From the NCBI RefSeq assembly GCF_934754915.1, contig NZ_CAKVKB010000060.1:1-20253 (forward strand): a stretch of DNA of 20,253 bases, read 5' to 3'. The translations under genes were made by a program, and so were the position numbers. Positions within the stretch are counted from its first letter, which is position 1, and each line of letters opens with the position of its first letter. Origin of the DNA: an uncultured Clostridium sp. (lineage in GTDB: Bacteria > Bacillota > Clostridia > Clostridiales > Clostridiaceae). The notes under the pieces are model-generated. The model was not told the DNA's origin. It searched no databases and saw nothing but the letters and a program-made list of their open reading frames with translations. Shown in pieces: positions 1 through 7,992 of this stretch.

Positions 1-1
1 T

Positions 2-49
2 AATATCGAATTAATAGAAAGTAGTTTTAAGAAAGAGGCTTTAAAATAA
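2..49 (+). CDS. C-terminal tail of an upstream gene (partial)
   Basis: Of the three forward frames at the left edge, only this one runs open from the window boundary to a stop (TAA at 47-49). It reads as the last 15 codons of a protein ending IESSFKKEALK, a plausible lysine-rich helical tail. The other two forward frames stop earlier. Nothing in the tail identifies a family. No hairpin terminator follows it before the next promoter at 86. The fragment is short enough that an open frame could be chance. Confidence 0.35.
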   Translation, partial: NIELIESSFKKEALK

Positions 50-85
50 TTTAGGATTATTTTTGTTAATAAATTGTATAGATTA

Positions 86-114
86 TTGACAAAACAAAAT
101 CATTAATATATCAT
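86..114 (+). promoter_or_regulatory. Sigma-A promoter of the valS T-box transcript
   Basis: A perfect -35 TTGACA (86-91) is followed 17 bases later by a -10 TATCAT (109-114). This places transcription start near 121, just ahead of the T-box Stem I. It is the best promoter upstream of valS. Confidence 0.7.
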
Positions 115-139
115 AAAATAATAAAAAGCAAATAATTAT

Positions 140-398
140 GATAAGCAATGATAAAGAGGAGTAGAAATTTTAAAGCATTATAAGAGAGAGGGAAAAGCTG
201 AAAACCCTTATGTGGAAAATTTTGAAGGTAGCTTTTGAGTTTCTTTGGTGAAATTTTAGTAGCTGAAGACGGTTATCTAGACCGTTATTAAAATTAAGAG
301 TTCATTAGAGCATTAAAAATAAATTATAATATGCTTACGTGAAAATAAAGGTGGTACCGCGAGTCTTCGTCCTTTTATAAGGATGGGGCTCTTTTTTT
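140..398 (+). ncRNA. T-box leader riboswitch, valine-type
   Basis: The canonical T-box sequence AGGTGGTACCGCG lies at 349-361. It is followed by a terminator hairpin and a U run. Upstream are the expected Stem I elements: an AGTA motif at 160-163, the AG-rich bulge region near 184-191, and the paired segments AAATTTT and AAAATTT that close the distal arm. A Stem III hairpin has arms ACGGT (269-273) and ACCGT (281-285). The likely specifier codon is GUA (228-230), just after a GAAG motif on the 3' side of Stem I, which matches the downstream valyl-tRNA synthetase. By established T-box behaviour, uncharged tRNA-Val would pair with the specifier and the T-box bulge, favour the antiterminator and allow read-through. 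The specifier was assigned by eye; GGU one base earlier would be glycine. Confidence 0.93.
361..398 (+). terminator. T-box attenuator terminator
   Basis: A GAGTC-type 5' arm and a GGGCTC 3' arm, with an inner TCCTT/AAGGA stem, are followed by seven T (392-398). The 5' arm overlaps the end of the T-box motif, as expected for mutually exclusive antiterminator and terminator folds. Confidence 0.85.
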
Positions 399-473
399 GT
401 GAAAGTAAAAATAGAAAATAAAATTCCAACAGGATTTTTATATATAAAACTGAATATACATGGAGGAAAGAAA

Positions 474-3116
474 ATGTCAGAAATAAAAAACATATCAACT
501 ACATATGATCCTAAAGAATTCGAAGACAGAATTTATAAGACATGGGAAGAAAAAAAATATTTTACACCTAAGGTGGATAAGAGTAAAAAACCATTTACAA
601 TTGTAATGCCGCCTCCCAATATAACAGGTCAGCTTCACTTAGGTCATGCATTTGATGATACACTTCAAGATATGCTTATAAGATTTAAGAGAATGCAGGG
701 ATATTGTACATTATGGCTTCCAGGCGAAGACCATGCTTCTATTGCAACAGAAGTTAAGGTTGCTAACAAATTAGCTGAAGAAGGCTATGACAAAAAAGAA
801 ATGGGAAGAGAAGCATTCCTTGAAAAAGTATGGGAATGGAGCGATAAGTATAGAGCTACAATAAGAAATCAGGTTAAAAAACTTGGAGTTTCTGCTGACT
901 TTACAAGAGAAGCATTTACAATGGATGAAAATTTAAGTGCAGCTGTAAAGCATGTATTTGTTAAGTTATATAATGAAGGATTAATATATCAAGGAAATAG
1001 AATAACTAACTGGTGTACACATTGTCAAACAGCTTTATCTGATGCAGAAATAGAATATGAAGAACAAGCAGGTCATTTCTGGCATATTAATTATCCATTA
1101 GCTGATGGTTCAGGATATCTTGAAATAGCAACTACAAGACCTGAAACATTACTTGGAGATAGTGGTGTAGCTGTTAACCCTAATGATGAAAGATATAAAC
1201 ATTTAATAGGAAAGACTGTAATTTTACCATTAGTAGGAAGAGAAATTCCTATAGTTGGGGATGAATATGTTGATTTAGAATTTGGTACTGGTGCTGTTAA
1301 AATGACTCCAGCTCATGATCCTAATGATTTTGAAGTAGGTAAGAGACATAATCTTGAAATAATCAGAATTATGGATGATAAGGGAATAATTAACGAAAAG
1401 GGTGGAAAATATCAAGGTCTTGACAGATATGAAGCTAGAAAAGCTATAGTTAAAGATTTAGAAGAAGCAGGACTTTTAGTTAAGGTTAAAGAACATGTTC
1501 ACAATGTTGGAACTCATGATAGATGTGGTACTACAGTAGAACCAATAATATCTAAACAATGGTATGTTAAAATGAGTGAATTGGCTAAACCTGCCATAGA
1601 AGTTGTTAAAAATGGAAAGACTAAATTTGTTCCAGAAAGATTTGATAAAACATACTTTAACTGGATGGAAAATATTCAGGACTGGTGTATTTCAAGACAA
1701 TTATGGTGGGGACACAGAATCCCAGTTTACTACTGTCAGGATTGTGGTGAAATGATGGTTCTTGAAGAAGCACCAACAAAATGTACTAAATGTGGAAGTA
1801 CTCATATTGAACAGGATAAAGATGTACTTGATACTTGGTTCTCATCAGCATTATGGCCATTTTCAACATTAGGCTGGCCAAACAAGACAGAAGATTTAGA
1901 ATATTTCTATCCAAACAGCGTATTGGTTACTGGACATGATATAATCTTCTTCTGGGTTGCAAGAATGATATTCTCAGGATTACACTGCATGGGAGAAACT
2001 CCATTCCATACTGTACTTATTCATGGACTTATCAGAGACTCTCAAGGAAGAAAAATGAGTAAGTCATTAGGAAACGGTGTTGATCCACTTGAAGTTATAG
2101 ACCAGTATGGTGCAGATGCATTAAGATTTATGATAGCAACTGGTAATGCTCCAGGTAATGACATGAGATACTATCCAGAAAGAGTTGAAGCTTCAAGAAA
2201 CTTCGCCAATAAGATCTGGAATGCTTCAAGATTTGTTATGATGAACCTTGACAAAGATATAATGAACAAATATAAGGACTGCAAGGAATATTCATTAGCT
2301 GACAAGTGGATATTATCAGAAATGAATACAGTAGTTAAAGAAGTTACTGAGAACATGGAAAAATATGAACTTGGAATTGCAATGCAGAAGGTATATGATT
2401 TCATGTGGACAGAATTCTGTGACTGGTATATAGAACTTATCAAGCCAGTATTTTATGGTGAAGATGAAAAAGCTAAGGGCGTAGTTTATAATGTATTAAA
2501 CACAGTTTTAGTTACTGGATTAAAATTATTACATCCAGCAATGCCATTTATCACAGAAGAAATATACACTCACTTAACTGAAGAAGAAACTATAGTAAAT
2601 GCTGCATGGCCAGAATTTGATGAAGCTTTAGTAAACAAAGAAGCTGAAAATGACATGGCATATGTTATAGAAGCAATCAAGGGATTAAGAAATGTAAGAG
2701 CTGAAATGAATGTACCACCTTCAAGAAAGGCTAAGGTTATAGCTTACATTGCTGATGATGCTAAAGAAGCATTTACAAATGGTGCATCATACATTGAAAA
2801 ACTAGCTTCTGCTTCAGAAGTTGAATTCATAACTGATAAATCTGTAGTTCCAGCAAATGCTGTATCTCTAGTAGTTAAAGGTGGAGAATTATTTATGCCA
2901 CTTTTAGACTTAGTAGATAAAGATAAAGAACTTGAAAGATTAAATAAAGAAGTTAAGAAGTTAGAAGGCGAAATTGAAAGAATAGATAAGAAACTATCAA
3001 ATCAAGGTTTCGTAGCTAAAGCACCTGAAGCTGTAGTTAATGCAGAAAAGGAAAAGAGAGTTAAATACGTTGAAATGCTTGAGGCTGTTAAAGTAAGAAT
3101 AGATGCATTAAACTAA
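474..3116 (+). CDS. valS: Valyl-tRNA synthetase
   Basis: Cytoplasmic class I aminoacyl-tRNA synthetase that charges tRNA-Val, 880 residues, normal for bacterial ValRS. The PPPNITG and HLGH signature is at residues 46-58 and the KMSKS loop at 527-531. Between them lies the CP1 editing domain, with TTRPETLLGD and a GTGAVKMTPAHDPNDF stretch. Paired cysteines near CQDCGE and CTKCGS suggest the usual zinc-type insert. The anticodon-binding helical domain follows KMSKS. The C-terminus, from about residue 815, is a lysine/glutamate-rich coiled-coil arm typical of ValRS. The ATG at 474 is chosen because GGAGGAAAG precedes it at normal spacing. The frame extends upstream to a GTG at 399, but that begins on the last bases of the T-box terminator and is not credible. 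It is controlled by the valine T-box and followed by a terminator, so probably monocistronic. Confidence 0.98.
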   Translation: MSEIKNISTTYDPKEFEDRIYKTWEEKKYFTPKVDKSKKPFTIVMPPPNITGQLHLGHAFDDTLQDMLIRFKRMQGYCTLWLPGEDHASIATEVKVANKLAEEGYDKKEMGREAFLEKVWEWSDKYRATIRNQVKKLGVSADFTREAFTMDENLSAAVKHVFVKLYNEGLIYQGNRITNWCTHCQTALSDAEIEYEEQAGHFWHINYPLADGSGYLEIATTRPETLLGDSGVAVNPNDERYKHLIGKTVILPLVGREIPIVGDEYVDLEFGTGAVKMTPAHDPNDFEVGKRHNLEIIRIMDDKGIINEKGGKYQGLDRYEARKAIVKDLEEAGLLVKVKEHVHNVGTHDRCGTTVEPIISKQWYVKMSELAKPAIEVVKNGKTKFVPERFDKTYFNWMENIQDWCISRQLWWGHRIPVYYCQDCGEMMVLEEAPTKCTKCGSTHIEQDKDVLDTWFSSALWPFSTLGWPNKTEDLEYFYPNSVLVTGHDIIFFWVARMIFSGLHCMGETPFHTVLIHGLIRDSQGRKMSKSLGNGVDPLEVIDQYGADALRFMIATGNAPGNDMRYYPERVEASRNFANKIWNASRFVMMNLDKDIMNKYKDCKEYSLADKWILSEMNTVVKEVTENMEKYELGIAMQKVYDFMWTEFCDWYIELIKPVFYGEDEKAKGVVYNVLNTVLVTGLKLLHPAMPFITEEIYTHLTEEETIVNAAWPEFDEALVNKEAENDMAYVIEAIKGLRNVRAEMNVPPSRKAKVIAYIADDAKEAFTNGASYIEKLASASEVEFITDKSVVPANAVSLVVKGGELFMPLLDLVDKDKELERLNKEVKKLEGEIERIDKKLSNQGFVAKAPEAVVNAEKEKRVKYVEMLEAVKVRIDALN

Positions 3117-3135
3117 TTTAATCTTATTTTGCAAT

Positions 3136-3182
3136 AAAAAAATCACACTTTATATTGTAAAAGATATAAGGTGTGATTTTTT
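3136..3182 (+). terminator. Rho-independent terminator after valS
   Basis: Nearly perfect long inverted repeat: AAAAAATCACAC with TTTATAT pairs with ATATAAG and GTGTGATTTTTT, with one G-U pair and a short loop. It ends in a T run and lies 20 bases past the valS stop. Confidence 0.9.
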
Positions 3183-3269
3183 GTTTACAAAAATTATAGT
3201 TAAGAAGGATATAACAGAATAAATATTAATATAAATAATATAGTTAATAGTATTCTGGAGGAAAGCAAT

Positions 3270-4115
3270 TTGAAAACAAAAAAACATTTTTTTAATCTAA
3301 TGTTTTGGATTACATTATCAATATTATTTAATATTTATATATTTTTTAGTCGTGGAGAAACAAGCGCTATAGAGTATTTTGGAGGATACATAGTAGAAAT
3401 GTCTCTAAGCCTTGATAATCTATTTTTATTTTTAATGATTTTTTCAAGTTTTCATATAAAAGAAGAATATCAAGAGAGAGTTCTTTTGTATGGAGTTTTA
3501 GGAGCAATGGTATTAAGGCTTGTATTTATACTTTTGGGAGTAAGTATTATAAGCAGATTCCATTCAATATTATCATTATTTGGAATAGTACTTTTATATA
3601 GCGGCATAAAAATGCTGTTTGGTCATGATGACAATGTTGAATTTAATGATAACTTTTCATTAAAAGTGTTAAAGAAGATAATGCCAATAAGTGATAGATT
3701 AGAGGGAAATAAATTTTTTGTAAAGAAAAACAAAGCAATTTATGCAACACCACTATTTGCTGTACTTGTTGTTATTGAATTTTCAGATGTGTTATTTGCT
3801 ATAGATTCAATTCCTGCTATTTTCTCAATTACAACTGATACATTTATAGTATATACTTCAAATATATTTGCAATATTAGGATTGAGAAGCATGTATTATA
3901 TATTGGAAAAAATGAATGACATGTTCAAATATATGAAGTATGGTGTTGGAATAATATTGATGTTTACTGGATGGAAGCTTGTGGCCATATTTTTTGGAAT
4001 TGAGATTTCAGTTACAAATTCAGTACTGATTATTATGATTATTATGCTTGCAAGCATATTTGCATCTCTAATTTTTGATGATAATAGAGGCAGAAAGAAA
4101 AAAATACATTATTAG
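3270..4115 (+). CDS. TerC/Alx-family integral membrane protein
   Basis: Polytopic membrane protein of 281 residues with about seven to nine hydrophobic segments. Two acidic signatures mark the TerC family: EMSLSLDN at residues 43-50 and IEFSDVLFAIDSIPAI at 169-184, with E170, D173 and D179 in membrane segments. Family members (E. coli Alx, Bacillus YkoY/YceF) are linked to Mn2+ export and metalation of secreted enzymes, so metal transport is the likely role. The substrate is inferred, not shown. The start is TTG at 3270, placed 7 bases after a strong GGAGGA (3257-3262). Alx homologues often sit behind a yybP-ykoY Mn riboswitch. Only about 87 bases separate this gene from the valS terminator and I see no such RNA there. 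Terminators on both sides make it a single-gene unit. Confidence 0.88.
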   Translation: MKTKKHFFNLMFWITLSILFNIYIFFSRGETSAIEYFGGYIVEMSLSLDNLFLFLMIFSSFHIKEEYQERVLLYGVLGAMVLRLVFILLGVSIISRFHSILSLFGIVLLYSGIKMLFGHDDNVEFNDNFSLKVLKKIMPISDRLEGNKFFVKKNKAIYATPLFAVLVVIEFSDVLFAIDSIPAIFSITTDTFIVYTSNIFAILGLRSMYYILEKMNDMFKYMKYGVGIILMFTGWKLVAIFFGIEISVTNSVLIIMIIMLASIFASLIFDDNRGRKKKIHY

Positions 4116-4129
4116 TTGTTAGTGAACAG

Positions 4130-4170
4130 AAGCATTGCAGTAAAATTAATTTATAGCAATGCTTTTATTT
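4130..4170 (+). terminator. Terminator after the TerC-family gene
   Basis: Perfect 9-bp arms AAGCATTGC (4130-4138) and GCAATGCTT (4156-4164), followed by a T-rich tract. It lies just past the stop of the TerC-family gene. Confidence 0.85.
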
Positions 4171-4192
4171 ACATATATATAGTAATCTTTTC

Positions 4193-4221
4193 TTGAAGAA
4201 TTATTATAATTAATATAGAAT
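4193..4221 (+). promoter_or_regulatory. Promoter of folC
   Basis: -35 TTGAAG (4193-4198) and -10 TAGAAT (4216-4221) have a 17-base spacer. They lie downstream of the previous terminator and about 40 bases before the folC start. Confidence 0.55.
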
Positions 4222-4259
4222 TTACTTAGGAAAATAAAAGAAAAAGAAGGTTATTAGAT

Positions 4260-5564
4260 ATGAAGATGACATATGAAGAAGCAATGGATTACATACACAG
4301 CATAGGAATGTTTGGTTCTAATTATGGCTTAGAGAGAACATATAGATTGTTAGAAGTATTAGGAAATCCGCATGAAAAGATAAAATTTATACATGTAGCA
4401 GGAACAAATGGAAAAGGATCTACTACAGCAATGATAAGCAAGATGCTTAGAGGAATGGGATTTAAGGTTGGAATGTATACATCTCCATATCTTGAAGAAT
4501 TCGAAGAAAGAATACAAATAAATGGTGATAATATACCAAAAGATAAACTTGTTGAGTTATTAGAAAAAGTTAAAGGTGCAGTAGGCAGAGTAATAGAGGA
4601 AGGGTATTCTCATCCAACTGAATTTGAAATTATTACAGCATTGATGTTTTTATATTTCTATGAAGAAAAAGTTGACTATGGAGTAATAGAAGTAGGTCTT
4701 GGTGGGAGACTTGATTCTACAAATGTAATAATACCAGTAGTAAGTGTAATAACATCAATCAGTCTTGACCATGTAAATCTTTTGGGAAATACACTTGGAG
4801 AAATAGCAGGTGAGAAAGCAGGAATAATTAAAGAGAAAGTTCCAGTTGTTATATATCCACAAAAGAAGGAAGCAGAAGAAGTTATTTTAAAAAGTGCAGA
4901 AGAAAAGGGCAGCAGGGTATATAAAGTAAACAGAGAAGATGGAAAGTTTATTGATATAGATTATGAAAATATAACCCAGAATGTTGAGGTAAAGGGAATA
5001 AATAATATTTATAAAGTAGATTTCCCTTTACTTGGAGAGCATCAGATATTAAATTTATGTGTTGCAATAAATGCTATTGAAGTTATTTGTGAATTGGAAA
5101 ATATAAAACTTGAAAAAGAAGTAATAGAAAAAGCTTTAAAAGATGTAAAGTGGATTGGAAGACTTGAGACATTAAATAGAAAACCATTGATTGTAATAGA
5201 TGGGGCACATAATATCGATGGGATAAAGTCCCTTACTAAAAATGTGAAAAAATATTTTAAATATAATAAGATGTATCTTCTTCTTGGAATACTTGCAGAT
5301 AAACAGGTAGAAGATATGATAAAAGAAATAACTCCTATGGCAGAAAAGGTATTTGCATTGACACCTCATAGTGATAGGGCAGAACTTAGTGAAGATTTAA
5401 AGATAGAAATAGAAAAAGTAAATCCTAATGTAAAAGCATTTGATGACTATGAAACTGCTATAAGAGAAGCAATAGCTGAAGCCGATTCTGATGATTTGAT
5501 TCTTGTAAGTGGATCATTATACATGATTGGTGATATGAGAAAGATAATTAATAAAATAAAATAA
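4260..5564 (+). CDS. folC: Folylpolyglutamate synthase / dihydrofolate synthase
   Basis: Cytoplasmic Mur-ligase-family enzyme of 434 residues, the usual FolC length. It adds glutamate to folates using ATP, and often also makes dihydrofolate from dihydropteroate. The P-loop GTNGKGST is at residues 48-55. GLGGRLDSTN is at 146-155, SISLDH at 166-171, and GEIAGEKAGIIK at 180-191 carries the lysine region typical of the family. WIGRLE at 298-303 and DGAHN at 314-318 begin the C-terminal ligase domain. The ATG at 4260 lies 9 bases after GAAGG; a second ATG two codons later is possible. The next gene starts 35 bases after the stop with no terminator between, so the two are probably co-transcribed. 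No other folate gene is in the window. Confidence 0.96.
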   Translation: MKMTYEEAMDYIHSIGMFGSNYGLERTYRLLEVLGNPHEKIKFIHVAGTNGKGSTTAMISKMLRGMGFKVGMYTSPYLEEFEERIQINGDNIPKDKLVELLEKVKGAVGRVIEEGYSHPTEFEIITALMFLYFYEEKVDYGVIEVGLGGRLDSTNVIIPVVSVITSISLDHVNLLGNTLGEIAGEKAGIIKEKVPVVIYPQKKEAEEVILKSAEEKGSRVYKVNREDGKFIDIDYENITQNVEVKGINNIYKVDFPLLGEHQILNLCVAINAIEVICELENIKLEKEVIEKALKDVKWIGRLETLNRKPLIVIDGAHNIDGIKSLTKNVKKYFKYNKMYLLLGILADKQVEDMIKEITPMAEKVFALTPHSDRAELSEDLKIEIEKVNPNVKAFDDYETAIREAIAEADSDDLILVSGSLYMIGDMRKIINKIK

Positions 5565-5598
5565 AATAATTTTTATAAAAAAGGGTTGTGAGGGTTGT

Positions 5599-7521
5599 AT
5601 GATTAACAATGTAAGTATTTTTGATAAGTTAAAGGAATTTTATGATAATGATAAAGAATTTTTTCAGGATTCAGAATTTTGCGGAATAAATGAATTTCAG
5701 GCAATTCATACATCTAAAAAACTTAAGGTATATGAACAAAACAGGAAAGCATATAATCTGTTGGAAAAACTTTTTGGAGAAACAGGGGATATAGGTAACA
5801 TTAAAGAAATTGAAGAATATGTACAGAAAAATCCAGTTGTTAATTATTACCAAAGTATGGAGAGAATTGCTAAAGCTTTCTGTGAAAATGAGAATAAGAA
5901 AGCATGTGGAGAAAAATTCATAATTGATATACTTAAAAAAAGCTCCTGTAGTGAGCTTATAAAAGCAGCGCTTGTAATAGCTCCATTTGCAGTATCAGAT
6001 ATTGAATATATACTCAATGTTTATTCTATTGACAATGAATATCTGTTTTATGTTTTAAATGCTTATGAATATATAGGATATAAAAATGATGCATTTTTTC
6101 AGATTGCAAAGAGAACAAAGGGATATGGCAGATTTTTTGCAGTTATGCATTTGAAGCCTGTTACTTATGAGATAACTGAATGGATGATTGAAGAAGGAAG
6201 CAATAATGATGTGGCAGTGAGTCAATTGATTTATATAAATATGCTATCTATAAATCTTCTTGAATATATGAATAAAACTGAATTTTCTGAAGAAAAAATT
6301 GAAAAATTGTCAAAATCGTTCAGTATAATGTTTTCAGACTATGGTTTAAATGAAATAGAAAATAAAAAAGAAGTGTGTGTAAAACTGCTTGAAGAGATAG
6401 ATAAATATTCAGGTAGTATATATTCATTGTATGCAGCGATTTCTATATTATATTCTTTGGAATCAGAACTTATAGAATATTACAATGATAAAAAAATAAA
6501 TCTGCAGATGTCATTGTATGAGAATTATAAGGAAATTGTAGATATGTGCAAAAAAATATGTGATAAAGATGAATGGAAATCTGTATTGGATTCAAGGATA
6601 ACAGATGAAGAGATAGAATCAAATGTAATAATAACATGTGCTGAAAAAATAGGGTATAAAATAAAGAAAAAAGATTTTGAAACTCTATTTAAGAAAGATC
6701 ATACGAATCCATTGCTATATAAATATGCATTTTCAGCTGGAAATAGAAGCATAAAAAGAAGTTTGTATAATCTTGCGATGAAGAGTTTGAAAATAGATAA
6801 TCTTACATCAGGACCAGATGAATTCACAATAAACAGTTTAAAATATGAAGATATTGAACATATCTGTTATTTTATAATGACTAAACATATGAAATATGAA
6901 GATTTTGAAGATGAATATAAGGAGTTTAATATGGAGGCTTTAAAGTCGCCATTAATAGAAACACGAATTAAAGCTGTTGAAAATCTTCAAAGATTTAAGG
7001 AAGAATTTAATGAAAGTGATAAACAGTATATAAAAGAATGTCTGAAATTTGAAATGGTAGGCAGTGTAAAGAGAGGTCTAAACACACTTATAACTGACAG
7101 TACCAAAAAACAATATAGAACAGTTTCTGTGGAGGAATTTTATGATGTAACACCTCATGTTAAGGATACATATCTTGCATCAGTATGTTTAGATGTTTGT
7201 GAAGAATGCGATTATTCAAGGTTGTTCAATAGAATTCAGGAAGATGATATAGTTTATATGGTTCAAGATCCAGATGAAAAAGAAAATATTGTAGCAGCAA
7301 CAAATAATGGGATTGTAATTGGGAATCTTCCTAAATTCATAAAAGAAATAATGAACAATATGATATGCAAAGGCAAGTATTTTTATGGAAAAATAGAATC
7401 TATAAGTGATGATTGTAAAAAGATTTCTGTCAGTATTATTATGAGTTATAAAGATGTATTGGATGATATTGGTGATACTATAATGCTGCTATCTAATGAA
7501 AATGATCAATTTGTGCAATAA
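5599..7521 (+). CDS. Uncharacterised helical protein with a HIRAN-like C-terminus
   Basis: I do not recognise the full-length protein (640 residues). It has no signal peptide or clear membrane segment, so it is probably cytoplasmic. Residues 1 to about 520 are a run of amphipathic helices rich in Lys, Glu, Ile and Tyr, resembling an irregular alpha-solenoid without a clear repeat. The final 110 residues change character to beta-rich. There, YMVQDPDEKENIV followed by AATNNGIVIGNLP (about residues 553-578) matches the general HIRAN pattern: a hydrophobic L-x-x-D/E-P, then N-x-V/A-V, then G-x-x-I-G-x-L-P. A strand-rich tail follows. HIRAN domains in helicase-like proteins bind DNA ends; function here is inference from that resemblance. 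The start ATG follows a GAGGG at 5590-5594. It lies 34 bases after folC, so the two are likely one transcript. A strong terminator follows. Confidence 0.75.
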   Translation: MINNVSIFDKLKEFYDNDKEFFQDSEFCGINEFQAIHTSKKLKVYEQNRKAYNLLEKLFGETGDIGNIKEIEEYVQKNPVVNYYQSMERIAKAFCENENKKACGEKFIIDILKKSSCSELIKAALVIAPFAVSDIEYILNVYSIDNEYLFYVLNAYEYIGYKNDAFFQIAKRTKGYGRFFAVMHLKPVTYEITEWMIEEGSNNDVAVSQLIYINMLSINLLEYMNKTEFSEEKIEKLSKSFSIMFSDYGLNEIENKKEVCVKLLEEIDKYSGSIYSLYAAISILYSLESELIEYYNDKKINLQMSLYENYKEIVDMCKKICDKDEWKSVLDSRITDEEIESNVIITCAEKIGYKIKKKDFETLFKKDHTNPLLYKYAFSAGNRSIKRSLYNLAMKSLKIDNLTSGPDEFTINSLKYEDIEHICYFIMTKHMKYEDFEDEYKEFNMEALKSPLIETRIKAVENLQRFKEEFNESDKQYIKECLKFEMVGSVKRGLNTLITDSTKKQYRTVSVEEFYDVTPHVKDTYLASVCLDVCEECDYSRLFNRIQEDDIVYMVQDPDEKENIVAATNNGIVIGNLPKFIKEIMNNMICKGKYFYGKIESISDDCKKISVSIIMSYKDVLDDIGDTIMLLSNENDQFVQ

Positions 7522-7522
7522 T

Positions 7523-7554
7523 AAAAATGGACAATATAGTTATTGTCCATTTTT
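7523..7554. terminator. Bidirectional terminator between convergent genes
   Basis: Perfect 14-bp arms AAAAATGGACAATA (7523-7536) and TATTGTCCATTTTT (7541-7554) enclose a 4-base loop. The A run on one side and T run on the other give a U-tailed hairpin on either strand. It serves the 640-residue gene (+) and the TSCPD gene (-). Confidence 0.92.
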
Positions 7555-7569
7555 CATTAAATAAATATA

Positions 7570-7818
7570 TTAATGTTCTTCTTTCCATGCAAGCAATGCT
7601 TTAGTAAGCTGGTCTGGACATGAAGTTCCTCTGTTTCTGCAATCAATTCCTTTTAATTTTGAGATTACATCATCAACTTGCATACCTATAATAAGACTTT
7701 TTATACCAGCAAGGTTTCCAGAACATCCTCCTATAAATTCTACATCCTTGATTATATTATTTTCTATTTCAAGATTAATAGTTGAAGCACAAACTTTAGA
7801 TGTCTTATATGAATACAT
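7570..7818 (-). CDS. Small TSCPD-domain protein
   Basis: Complete 82-residue protein. The C-terminal segment GIDCRNRGTSCPDQL contains the TSCPD signature, and FIGGCSGNLAGI lies in the middle. This layout fits the small stand-alone TSCPD family found across Clostridia. The same domain occurs at the C-terminus of some B12-dependent ribonucleotide reductases, where it is thought to bind metal. Four cysteines (C10, C32, C60, C67) could form a metal site; this is inference. No catalytic function is known to me. The start follows GGAGGTAATTTT on the minus strand. It appears to be a single-gene unit, converging on the preceding gene at a shared terminator. Confidence 0.88.
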   Translation of the reverse strand: MYSYKTSKVCASTINLEIENNIIKDVEFIGGCSGNLAGIKSLIIGMQVDDVISKLKGIDCRNRGTSCPDQLTKALLAWKEEH

Positions 7819-7871
7819 AAAATTACCTCCAAATTAAATAGCATATTTATATGCAACTTTTTTATTTTATT

Positions 7872-7897
7872 ATTATATTATAGTGGTATTTTGTCAA
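7872..7897 (-). promoter_or_regulatory. Possible promoter of the TSCPD gene
   Basis: Read on the minus strand, a perfect TTGACA (7892-7897) precedes a TATAAT (7872-7877). The spacer is only 14 bases; an off-consensus TAATAA with 16-base spacing overlaps it. The -35 is convincing, the exact -10 is not. Confidence 0.4.
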
Positions 7898-7992
7898 TAA
7901 ATAAAGAGATTAGTAAAAATTAGTTGTACCAATACTTGAAAAGAAGAATATATTATTAGTACATAGAAAGAATTCTATAATGGAGGAAACAA

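Noticed and set aside
399..473. N-terminal extension of ValS from a GTG at 399
   Set aside because: The GTG lies right at the end of the T-box terminator, and the extension has no ValRS similarity. The ATG at 474 has a strong ribosome site.
3183..3269. yybP-ykoY manganese riboswitch ahead of the TerC-family gene
   Set aside because: The spacer is too short and lacks the expected structured loops; only an AT-rich leader is present.
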